From positions 46,314 to 110,313 of the forward strand of contig NW_013546964.1 in the NCBI RefSeq assembly GCF_000711695.1: DNA of 64,000 nucleotides, read 5' to 3'. The position numbers and the translations under genes were made by a program. The notes under the pieces were generated by a model. It saw nothing but the letters and a program-made list of their open reading frames with translations, was not told the origin of the DNA and did no database searches. The stretch comes from Tilletiaria anomala UBC 951 (lineage: Eukaryota; Basidiomycota; Exobasidiomycetes; Georgefischeriales; Tilletiariaceae). Shown piece after piece: positions 34,300-44,501 of this stretch. Position 1 is the first letter of the stretch. Every line of letters starts with the position of its first letter.

Positions 34300-34985
34300 A
34301 GAAAAAATCTGCCAGCGGATGGCTGCCTGTGAGCATTATGAGCTCAGGATGGACCGACGTCAGCAGCAGGACAATGCGGCATAGAAGGCGGAACAAGCTG
34401 CAACTCAGCAAATGGGGCTAGGTTGGACACATTGGTGATATTGGAAGCATTGGACAAGAGCAAAGCGGGAATGTACAATATTGGATGGGTCTCCAGCCAG
34501 GTCTCAGCATACCGCAACATCTCGCAGAGTGCACGCGACGATGGAAACCCTCCTGTTTCACATTCGTTCGCTCGCCGACCTGAACGTTCCAGGCTCATTC
34601 GCTACTGCCACGACTCTCCATCTTCGCCAGACATGTGCAATCGACGTGGTTTCACATAGAAGCAACACATTTGCGGCGGTGCCCTGAGAGCCTCCGTACG
34701 CGTATATGTTCTTTCTGCAATGCAGCCATTTCAGTATAATTGTATAGATCTATTTTGTCATGGCACGCCTCAGCTGCTCCTCCTTATCTGCTTGCGACCG
34801 TTGACTGCGGTTTTGAACGGAGGATTCGAACGACTATTCTACATGACTGGGTAGAGCGGGAAAGCCTTGGTTGCGTAATCGAGGGTGCCATCCGTCTTGC
34901 TTCCTCCTGGTCAGCACGAGCACGAGGAATGTGAAGCAAGGCGCTCTATAGAGGGAAACATACCGCGAGGGTGTCCGACTTGGCT
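34300..34985. other. Intergenic region between convergent RER1 and citrate synthase
   Basis: About 690 bp. A palindromic GATTCGAAC-type T-arm-like string at 34823-34831 was checked for a tRNA but no acceptor stem or A box accompanies it. No gene is seen. Confidence 0.5.
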
Positions 34986-36606
34986 TCAGAGCTTGCTACC
35001 AACGTGCACCCTTCCGAGCTGATCTTTGAACGTCGCCAGCGCTCTCCGCTTCGTATCGCCGCCATGGGAGATGGGTACGGGAGTCTTTCGGAAATCTGGC
35101 TCGTTGTGCCGCAATTGCTGCTCCCTCGCGTCCATAGGAACGTACTCCCTGGCGGCCTCGCCCACATAAATCTGCCTGGGGCGCCAGATCTTGACGCCGG
35201 AAGACTGCAGGACCATCTGCCGCCAATGCGCGAGCCATCCTACGACGCGCGGCACGGCGAACATCAGGACGTAAAAGTCGGTGGGGAGACCGAGGACCTT
35301 GTAGCAGATGCCGCTGTAGAAGTCGACGTTGGGGTAAAGCTTTCGGTCGATAAAGTATGAGTCTGTCTCCGCAGCTTCTTTCAGCGCCAAAGCCGTGTCC
35401 AGCAGAGGACTTCGACCAGCGACTCGGAACACGTCCTCTGCTACTTGGCGGATGATGGTGCTCCGTGGGTCGGTGTTCTTGTACACTCTGCAAGTCAACC
35501 CCGTAGGATGTAGAAAGCGTTAGTCAGCTCAGTACTTTTGCGTGATGCGACATCCTGTGAACGGACCTGTGACCGAATCCACTGAGAACACGCGTCTTCT
35601 TCTTCACCTGCTCGATGAACTTGGGCACATTCTCCTTCCCGCCGATCTCCTCGAGCATGCGTACAACCGCTTCGTTCGCGCCTCCGTGACTGGGACCATA
35701 CAGAGCAGCACAGCCAGCGCTGACGGCAGTGTACGGGTCTGCAAGGGTGGAACCGACTTGGAGAACAGTAGCAGTGGAAGCATTCAGCTCATGATCGGCG
35801 TGCAAGATGAAGAGAATGTCCAGCGCGCGCTCGAGCACTGGGTTGGGCTTGTACTCCCGCTCGTTGAGCGCATCGATCATGTACAAGAAGCTGCCCGCAA
35901 AGCTGAGGCCCAGCGGAGGCTTGTTGAATGGCCGACCCTGTCGGACGCGGTAGGCCATCGTGGCCAGCGTAGGTGCCTTGCCGATCAAGCGGTAGATCTG
36001 CTTGTCCATGTTAGCCATCGCAGCCATGTCGCCCTTGGCCGCATTTGTGTACAAGTTCTGGCCTTGTAGGGCGGGGTTGGCTTCCGGACTAAAAGCACCA
36101 AGGGCGGCAAATGCCGAGGTGAGCATGGCCATTGGATGCGAATCGTACCGGAAAGACTCCATGAGCCCCTCGACGTCGCGGTGGACGAATGAGTGATGCA
36201 TCACCTCGCTGCTGAAGATTTTATACTGCCGCTTGGTGGGCAAGTCGCCGTAGAGGAGCAAGTAGGCTACCTCGAGAAAATTGGACGAAGCGGCAAGCTC
36301 CTCGATGGGGTAGCCGCGGTAGCGCAGGATGCCTCGTTCGCCATCGATGTACGTGATCGTACTGCGCAGCACGGCGGTATTGGTGAAGCCTGCATCGTAG
36401 ACCCTCAATCCTCCTTCAGTCTCGTTCTCCTCGCGTTGCCTATCTCCAATCACGGCTGCCGAGGAAGCCTTGATCTTCTTGAAGTCCGATGCGAGAATCG
36501 AGTTGTCCGTGATTGGGATCTTGTACGTCGAGTTCGTACGGTTGTCAATAATCGTCAAGCTCTGCTCGGGCGCTGGCCCAGCGCCAGCATTCGAAGTGAT
36601 GCCCAT
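34986..36606 (-). CDS. Citrate synthase with C-terminal peroxisomal signal (SKL)
   Basis: Two exons (36606-35567, 35487-34986; 79-nt intron with a weak donor GTCCGT) give 513 residues. The N-terminus has no presequence-like character and opens into TIIDNRTNSTYKIPI, followed by GERGILRYRGYPIEELA. Catalytic residues are visible: the His in FILHADHELNAST, the His in GPSHGGANEAV, and the Asp in NVDFYSGICYKVLG. The protein ends in VHVGSKL then stop, and SKL is the canonical PTS1 signal, so a peroxisomal (glyoxylate-cycle) citrate synthase is expected; it condenses oxaloacetate with acetyl-CoA. The sequence type (DNRTN...RDF-like SDFKKIK) is closer to bacterial-style enzymes than to the usual mitochondrial one, as for fungal glyoxysomal forms. 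A methylcitrate synthase activity cannot be excluded from sequence. Confidence 0.92.
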
Positions 36607-37494
36607 CTTGATTCTTCAGCAGCAGCGGTAGCAGACGCTGTATTTCCTTGTCCCGTGTTCACCTGCATGAGCTGAACCAGAAGAGTACCAAGTGGTGTAG
36701 TCTGCATATTGCATATATATGTGCCCTCACAATCAAAGCGCAAAGCATCAGATACCACCACACCCAGTCGCCCCAATCCGGCTTGAACAACTGCCGAGGC
36801 GAGTGTGGCAGGTGTGGGGTTTTTGACTGTTCCGGTGCCACTCCCCAACATCCATCACTCTGTAATGAACATGACTCCATCACGGTCCCATCTCCTTGGC
36901 GCAAGGAGCAAGCCATGCAGTGAGAGACGCATGGCGGCGCAGGCCCCGCAGCTCCCTTCTGTCGGCCGAGAGAAGGTCCTGACCGTGATTCTCTCGACCG
37001 AAAGCTCTGCTTTTATTCACTTTATGCGAGATCCTGCGTCCAGTGCCAGACGCGTGCTTGAAAGCTCCACATCGCACGGCTGGCTTCTTCATCAAGCTCT
37101 CAAGGCTCATCATCAAAGACGAATCTGACAACTGACAGCGGAGGAACAGGCCACTGTTCCATGTGGAATCTCGAAGCAAGCTGTATGCCGATAGGAGATT
37201 CCCAGCCCGCCGAGACTGGCCGGAATTGGTCTGGGGACCGGAGTAAGTCTGTCACTGCCTTTTTAGCCGGGATATCGGCTCCACACTCATCGCGCTAATC
37301 TCGCGCTCTGTGCGGCGGATCTGAGCGCCTGACCTAGGACCCCCTCATCCAAGCTTTGAAGGGCAGGGTCCGTTTAACGCAACACATTCGCCTCGCCCCG
37401 CTCTGCAACATCGTTGTTTTGTCATGAAAGTTGGGTGCTCTTGAGATCGTGCGCCTATCGTAGTCAACGTCCGAAAGCAGGAATAGATACATAC
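36607..37494. promoter_or_regulatory. Interval holding VIP1 3' end and citrate synthase promoter
   Basis: An 888-bp gap between two minus-strand genes. The half next to 36606 should be citrate synthase promoter. A TATATATG string at about 36714-36721 reads as an AT-rich element on either strand. No gene is seen. Confidence 0.5.
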
Positions 37495-40400
37495 TCAATT
37501 CAGAGCAGCCTGTAGCGTCACCCGCATCGAACTCTGATCCGTATCCAGTGAGCCTCGCCTCTGCTTCGTCGTAACAGGAAGCAAGTGATGGTCCGTCTCC
37601 TCTCGACCAAAGTACACCGCGTCGCCTTCGATTTGTCCGCGATCTGTGTCGCCCATGTCTCCCAGGCGCAGTGTATGCGTGCCGAGCTTCCGCATTGCCT
37701 CGTCAAAATCGATATGCGGGGTCAGAGGCCGACGCGGCAAAGGCGCCAGCGTGTGTCGCGCGTCGAGGTTGATAGAGAGGATATTCGAGGAATGCGCGCC
37801 CTCCGAGATGGTGATCAGCAGCGTACGCTCCGGCTTGACACCTGCGGACGGTGACCCGCCGCGTTGAGAGTTGGCGGAGGAAGATGGCCCTTGATGATGC
37901 TGCTTCTGCTGGTGAACTTGATGATGATGGTGCCCATGCTGGTGGCCACGATGGATCGATGCCGGCGTCGACTGGATCCCCGCCGGCGCGCCTTGTTGGC
38001 CCACGCTGCCATTGCCAATATTACCAGTGGCGCCGAACGAGCTGGACGTCGGACTGTGCCCCACGCTGGAGGGTACGCTGGCACTGATGCCGTACTGCCT
38101 ATCACCACCCGCATAGGAGCTCGTTCGCTCGTACACCTCGAATGTGATGCTGCTAAAGTAGTCCAGCGGTGGCATGTGCGGCATGACGATCGGCAGGTCG
38201 GAAGCGAACACAAGGTTGAGCAGCGTGTGGATGTGCGACTCCTTGGTAAAGTAGAGCGAGCACATGCCTCTTGCCTCCTCTGAGGCGCGTAGGTCTGAGA
38301 GGATGTTGTTGAGCAGAGGCGTGGACGTGAGGAGACCGATTTGTTCCTGCGGGGGTCACCGGCGGGCGTTGGTCAGCCCGCAAGTCAGGTGCGCTGATCT
38401 GACGCTTTGAATACACCTCACCTTCTCTTCTGGCGTCATGCCGTATTCCCGCGGGCAGACATAGAGGTACAACGCAAGAGCTTTGCGATAAAGATCATGC
38501 AAGCGATCCAGCCTGTCTCCTTCCGGTTCGTCTGGAGAGGTGAAAATCTTCTCCAAGAATGTCCGGTTGTGCAGACCGTCATGTGAGAGCATGTCGTACA
38601 GCTCGGACGTCTGCAAAAGAAACATTTAGGTCGTGAGTTCGGGGTCCGAGCAGCGTCTTCGCTTTTTTAATCTGACACTCACTCTCGATGGATCGTGCGG
38701 GTCCTCCTCAAAGTCCGCAAAAAGTCTTTGCCACAAACGGCGATTCATCAGAACATTTGGTTCTTCACGGAGCCAGTTGTGGACGCAGACACTCACTTCT
38801 CCCACCGTTCCCGGAACAGCGCCGGCGTCTCATGCGTGCACCACCGCATCTGAATGCGATCGACGTCCAAACGAGCATAGTTGTCCTGCATCGTTTTTCT
38901 GAGACTGCTGAGTAGCTCAGCGATCGAAAGCCCCAGCTCGGGCGGCACAGGCAGGTCCTTCGGCCAATCCTCTGGCACGTCTGCCTTGGCGCCAGAAGCG
39001 CCAGGACGCAAGCTAGCCTTGAGCTTCTTCTTGACTAAGTCAGTCAGGTCCTTTGCAGCATTGCTGTCGTCGAGCAGGTCTTTGCGCACAACCATGTGCA
39101 GCGGTTCGGTGCGCTGTTCCGGTGCCTCCGGGTCGTCCAGCAGCGCCGCAGCAAAAATCTCGGCAGACGCAGTAACGCGTCGTTCGGAAGAGGTATAAAT
39201 CGTGCAGTTCTTCAGCACCGAATCATTCATAATCAGCATGTCGCGACGCATGTTTAGGCCGTACTCTTTCGCCTGGTGGCGCGCTGCATGCGAGAACTGC
39301 CGAGAGCAGGAACAAAATGGGGAGGTGAGTATGCATACATTCCGTTGTCGGATATCTGACACTGCCATCCCTGCGGCTGCGTCACTGCTCACCTCTCCTC
39401 CCCACTTGATGATCAACTGCATCTTTTCCAGCTCTCCAGAAGCTTTGTCGAAGCTGGGTTTCATCTGGATCTTTGTCCCCGGTGCGTCCTTCTTCCTCTC
39501 AATGACGTCGATGACTAACTTGAGATCCTCTTTGTTGGCTCCTGTCACCTTCAATGCCTTGGCCGCTGCATCAGCCACGAGGTGCAAATTGGAACGAAGG
39601 ATGATCTCCTCGCGCCGCCCTTGCAGCAGCTCCAGCAGCGGAGCGGTCCAAGCGCCATCTTTCGGCTTGAAAGAGCGCTTGAGCTTTTGCTTCGGCGTGC
39701 GATCGCCGTGCCGAAAGACAGTCACGTTAGCTTTGAGTTGCCAGCTGCTCTGTTCCGACAAGCCCGGCTCTACCGTTGCGCCTGCCCCTTCTGCCAATGC
39801 AGACGCAGACGACGAGGATGCTTCACCTCCAGCTCCGCCTGGTCGGCCCCTATTCGCCCCACCAATCTGTACGGCGCTCGCTGCTGGCGCAATGTCGCTG
39901 CCTAGTGCACGACTTGCGCCAGAAACATCAATGGTCAGGCCTGCTGCCATCGCTGCAGCCGCAGCGCGCATATGCGGGCCGGTAGCTGCGTTGTTCTTGA
40001 TGAATTTCCCCAAAATCTCCGCACACTTATCATAGTAGAAGTCATTGCCCTTGACGAATGACCATCCGTTGACGTCAATGACGTAGCTCTTTTTCCCCAC
40101 GCGCAAAAGGTCGAACCCGCAAATGTTTTGCTTGAATGCTTTGCTGATCGCCGTAGCCATTCGCACTTCTTCTTCCGTCAGCTTGATGATGTAGCGAATC
40201 TCCTTGCCTTCCGGATTGCGCTTGACCAGCCCATCAACGACGGGCGATTTGCGCGTTTCGGCATGGACAAAGTGCGGGCCGATGGTGTAGATCTTGATGT
40301 CCTCTGCGTTATCTACATCCATGAACTCCTCGTAAATGTAGCTGCCTTCCATCCGGGGGTTGGTAAGGTCGGGATCGAACTCGCTACTCTTGTTTCCAAC

Positions 40401-41027
40401 CTTGCGGAAGAGCCGCCTACCGCCGCCACCTTTGGAGCGTGGAAAGTATATGTGTATGTTGTGGTCCTCTCCGCTGACAGGCTTCTCGACGAACGGTTTG
40501 CGGATCTCCCGAGCGTCCTTGCCTGACCCAATGATGAGGACGTCTGTATCTCCATCTTTGAGACGACACTCCTCGGCGGGCATATTCAGTAGCTTGGATG
40601 TCTTGATCCCCAGACGCGACTGCAGGTCGTCAGCTATTTGTGGCTCGAGCGGCCCAAAGGGCCCACCGTCACGATTGACTTCTTGCCTGCGTGGCGTGAG
40701 GACCTTGATCGAGTCGAGGATGGACAGCACGAGTCGTCGGTCCCAAAGGACCTTTTGTAGACGCAAATCATTGACCAGAACAGGCTTTCGCAGGTCGACG
40801 TACGCGATGGCTTTCTCGAGCGGGAAGCCGGTTGAGAAGAAGGAAATGAGCACGTCCACGATGGGCCACGCACTCGGTGGGTCGTCGACGAGGGCCTTGT
40901 CACCGAAAATGATGATCTGAATATCCAAATCCTTGTTCGCCAGCATGCGATTGAGGATATTCTGCATCGGTTTGGAGCGGGCCTTGCGGTCCATGGCCGC
41001 GACGCCGAGGATGATCGGGTGGTCCAT
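37495..41027 (-). CDS. VIP1: Vip1/Asp1, bifunctional inositol pyrophosphate kinase/phosphatase
   Basis: Five exons (41027-39393, 39296-38797, 38725-38683, 38610-38422, 38346-37495) give about 1072 residues. The N-terminal ATP-grasp kinase starts MDHPIILGVAAMDRKARSKP and contains PFVEKPVSGEDHNIHIYFP, YIYEEFM, FDLLRVGKKSYVIDVNGWSF. The C-terminal histidine-acid-phosphatase domain has RHGDRTPKQK at about residue 439, GGEFSHAARHQAKEYG across the first junction, SELYDMLSHDGLHNRTFLEK, and SHIHTLLNLV. The family makes 1-InsP7 from InsP6 and removes it, linking phosphate status, actin and microtubule growth. Introns are 71-96 nt; exon 3 is only 43 nt (KLFADFEEDPHDPSR). A His/Gly-rich insertion lies near residue 930. 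Other fungal members have a longer N-terminus, so an upstream first exon may be missing. Confidence 0.92.
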
Positions 41028-41833
41028 GGCGGAAAAGCTTTGCAGGATGTCTACCGTGCGGTGAGTTGCAGTTCCTCGTCTTAGCAGGAACAGCGCGATG
41101 CAGAATTTCGTGGGGGAATTTGGATCTTTCCTGCGACGATCCGGTCAAGCTGACATCACCTCTTAAGGTCCACCAAGCCAACAAACAGCTGGAAGGAGTA
41201 CATAATTCATGTTCATGATAGTAAGGTGACAAGAAATCAAAGTCAACCGCCAAAGACAATGTGCCTTAGTCGTGTCCCCCCGGGAGAGCTACTGAAATCC
41301 CCCGGAAATAGCAATATTTGGGAAGTCGTTGCGAAAATGCAGTCATGAGGAGATGGTGCGAAGTGAAAGATCCGAGCTTCAACCTTGGGCATCTGTTGCT
41401 TGTCCTTCCCCCTCCCTACGAGGACCCTGCACTGAATATTGAATACTATAGACCAGTTGTGGTCGCCAACGACGACAACGACGAAGCTGCATGCAGATAG
41501 AAAGATACTTTTTACGAGATTCACCTGGACAAGCGATAGAAGATGCACCAACGCGTGCTTTCTTTCTTTTGTCGCACGCCACCATCAGATATAACTACGT
41601 ATAATGGAAACAGCCAAATAAAAGAACCCTCGAGATAATTGGTTCCACAGTTGGTGCAGTCATAACCTCCTATCGACCAATTGGTTCATCCACCGGGTTG
41701 ACCGACCAGCTCGATTATTGATAGAGAGACAATACCACCTCAACCAACCCCAATCTGAGTCTCATACACACTTCTTACCTCCGCCAAGACCGCTTTGAGC
41801 TTCTTCAAGAAGAAGGAGGGTGCAACCGCAAGC
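41028..41833. promoter_or_regulatory. Divergent promoter region between VIP1 and the Ivy1-like gene
   Basis: About 800 bp between opposite starts. The Ivy1-like frame is open back to 41795 with SFFKKKEG, which looks protein-like but has no ATG, so the true first exon may lie in this stretch. No other gene is seen. Confidence 0.45.
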
Positions 41834-43585
41834 ATGCCTGCAACACGCTCCGTGCGATCGTTCGCGGCCTCGCACCAAGGACATGGACACGTGCATGGCG
41901 GCAACGGGCCACCGTCACCGACGCTAACCGCGACGACGCGCGCCTCGCTAGACTTTCCCTACCGGCCCGCTGTCCTCGTCACACGCGCAGACTTGCGCGC
42001 ATCGGTTCAAGCCTACGAGCGCGTCCTGGGCGCCTGCAAAGCGTATACCAACTCGATGCTCGTCCTCTCACACGCCAGCGCCGACCTGGCCTCTGCGCTC
42101 CAAGAATGCAGCAAGGTCAAAGGCGCTCACGAGCAGGCGGACAAGCTGCAAGCGTGCGGGGGACTTCACTTCCTCATAAGCAATTACAGCCAGGTCCTCG
42201 CCGATAGCTTTTGGAAAGACTTCCAGATCCCGCTGTTGGAAAGCTTTGATGCGTACAGGCAGGCTTGCAATGAGCGGCAGCTGCTACATGAAAAGCAAAT
42301 TCTCGAGAAATCACGTATGCTTAAAGAGACAGAGGCAAGGAACATGAAACTCGGATCCAAAGGCGGACGAGGAAAGGGTGCCGAAGGTGGGCGTGACCTC
42401 AACAGCTTCCGCAGAGCGCTCGCAGAGCTGCAAAGACAGGTGGACGAGCTGGACGAGCTCAAGGCAGACTACTACAATGAAGTGCTAGAGTCCGAGCAAG
42501 AGATGTGGGAGTTCATCCAATCAAAAGTAGGTTGATGTTCAAGTTCGAGCGAGTGGCCCCGATGCTGACATTCTCCGATCGCACGATAGGTCACGCACCT
42601 CGTCCGGTCGCAACTAGAGATCTACGATCGAATCTCCTCTAAGGGCCTGTCCGACCCCGTCCTCGAGCCTCTACTTGCCAGCATCCCGGATCCATTCGAC
42701 TCGTACGGTCCACCCAAATCGGAAGACCAGATTTTTAGCATCTTGCCTCCCACCAGTTTGCTCGGCGCCAGTGCAAGTGGGTCTGGGGGCGCTGGCGGGA
42801 GCCATACAGGGAGTGGGGCGGTGACGCCAGCGAGGCTTGTAGGAGCAGGAGGACCTCCTGAGGAAGAGCTTGGTATCTCCAAGGATGGGTCGGCAGCGCG
42901 TGACGATGTAGCAGACCCGGCAGGAGCAGAGCCTTCCACTCTAGCAAATGGGGTGAATGGCACCGCTTTACATTCTTCACCAACTTCGACAGTGGCAGCA
43001 GCAGGGCCAGATACAAATGCAGGTACATCAGGAGAGAGCGTCAAGCGGAGCAACTCTCTCTTCGGCACGCTGCGCTATGAGGACGGGCGGCGCAAGGGCG
43101 ACGGGTCCGGCGAGAACGACGACGAGGAAGATGATGGATTCCTCGCCTCATCCACTTCTTCTACCTCTCGCAAATCCAGTAGCAATGGCAACAGCGGTAC
43201 ATGCGCGAGCAATGGAACGACTAACGAGCCAGCTCCGGCAGCGCAGCGGGAGCGCAACAAACACCCGCTCAGCATCATTCAGGAGGACGCCCCCGCCAGC
43301 GCTGTTGTATCAGCAATATTGCCTTCAGCACCAGCAGCGCTTGCACCCGACAAGGAATGCCACTCGAAAACTGCCTCTGCTGGATCTGCAGCTGCTGCAG
43401 CGTCTGCAGTGGATAAGGAGAAGCACACTAAAGTCCAGGAAACGACGGAGGAAGGAGATGACGAGGGAAAGGAGGAGGGAAAGGAGGAGGGAAATGAGGA
43501 GGGAAATGAGGAGCCAGTAGTAGCTGCAACTGCGTCGGCAGATACGAGCACTAGCGAGCAGCAAGGCGACGCCGATCTTGAGTAG
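41834..43585 (+). CDS. Ivy1-like BAR/IMD-type phospholipid-binding protein
   Basis: Two exons (41834-42526, 42590-43585; 63-nt intron) give about 562 residues from the first in-frame ATG. The N-terminal half is a helical coiled-coil domain: FPYRPAVLVTRADLRASVQA, YTNSMLVLSHASADLASALQ, LISNYSQVLADSFWKDFQIP, ELDELKADYYNEVLESEQEM and THLVRSQLEIYDRISSKGL. It resembles the Ivy1 family, which binds phosphoinositides and, in yeast, Ypt7 and Vps33 on the vacuole. The C-terminal half is Ser/Ala/Gly/Glu-rich and probably disordered, ending with a Gly-Lys/Asn-Glu-Glu repeat. The frame extends upstream of 41834 into SFFKKKEG without an ATG, so a short 5' exon is likely missing. The function is by family resemblance only. 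Confidence 0.65.
43466..43513 (+). repeat. 12-bp tandem repeat, four copies, in the Ivy1-like gene
   Basis: Four back-to-back 12-bp units of the form GGAAAKGAGGAG encode (Gly-Lys/Asn-Glu-Glu)x4. The first two units read GKEE and the last two GNEE, suggesting two rounds of duplication. Length variation between strains is likely. Confidence 0.85.
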
Positions 43586-44501
43586 CATCGAGACGACCTT
43601 CAGAAGGCAATCGACCCTTTACCCTTCCCTCCGGTCATACTTCATGGACCGCAAACGCGCGAGCAGCACTCGCTTGAAGACAGCAGCAGCAGCCTTGACG
43701 CCTCGTGCCAAGCACTACGGTTGATGTCGATACAACCTTACTCACGATCACGTGTGCAATAATGACAACGACACAGCGACATTCTGGATCGCCTCCCGAC
43801 ATACGCCAATGACTGACTCGCAAAGAGCGATACCCATGACATTTCCCCTTGCTGTCTCGCTTGCCTGATCAGTGCAAGCCACTGCTGTACTTATACGCTT
43901 CAAAATCCACCGTACCTAATCTCAATCTGCATGAACACTTATGCTGCGTGCTCCCTCTATTGGTGAAAGTCCTTGCACGTGTCTTCCACCATGCGTTTGT
44001 TAATGACAGACCAAGGCACAAGCCACATGAAGCATTTGTTTGATGCGATTTGGATATGCGCACCGCGGCAACATTTTCGTGTTGTAACTTTGCAACTCCC
44101 TAGCATACATTCACATTTCTGAGCAGATGGGGTCGTCGAGGAAGGGTAGGCTGCTTTACATATGCAGGTGATGGACTGGGTAGTGATAAAGATGTTGACG
44201 ATGAAAAGGAAATCGTCAAGAGTATGGGAGGGTTGGGAAATATAATTTGAAAGAAAGGAAATATGCGATCCGTTTCTCGGATTACCGAGGGCGCACCGGC
44301 ACTGCCCTCGTTGGCCGCCAGCATTTCCTCTCAATTGACTCTGGGCGCCTGTCAAGGGTGTAACGAGACGGAGAGCGACTGGTGATTGTGAGAGACAGTG
44401 CATCGCTGTTCAGAGCAAATTAGAGAAGCATGCCTGGTACTGATGCTGCGCTCGGGTCCTACAACTACCGCTCGCCAAGATCTCAACCGAAACCTGTGAG
44501 A
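43586..44501. other. Intergenic region between convergent Ivy1-like and zinc-finger genes
   Basis: About 915 bp of 3' flank. If the zinc-finger gene uses an extra splice near its end (see that entry), its last exon would reach into 44464-44390. No other gene is seen. Confidence 0.45.

Noticed and set aside
34815-34870. tRNA-like T-arm string GATTCGAAC
   Set aside because: No A box, anticodon arm or acceptor stem could be paired around it on either strand.
39202-40035. 277-codon open frame antisense to VIP1
   Set aside because: Lies wholly opposite conserved VIP1 exons; Ser/Leu/Ala-rich shadow of the real frame.
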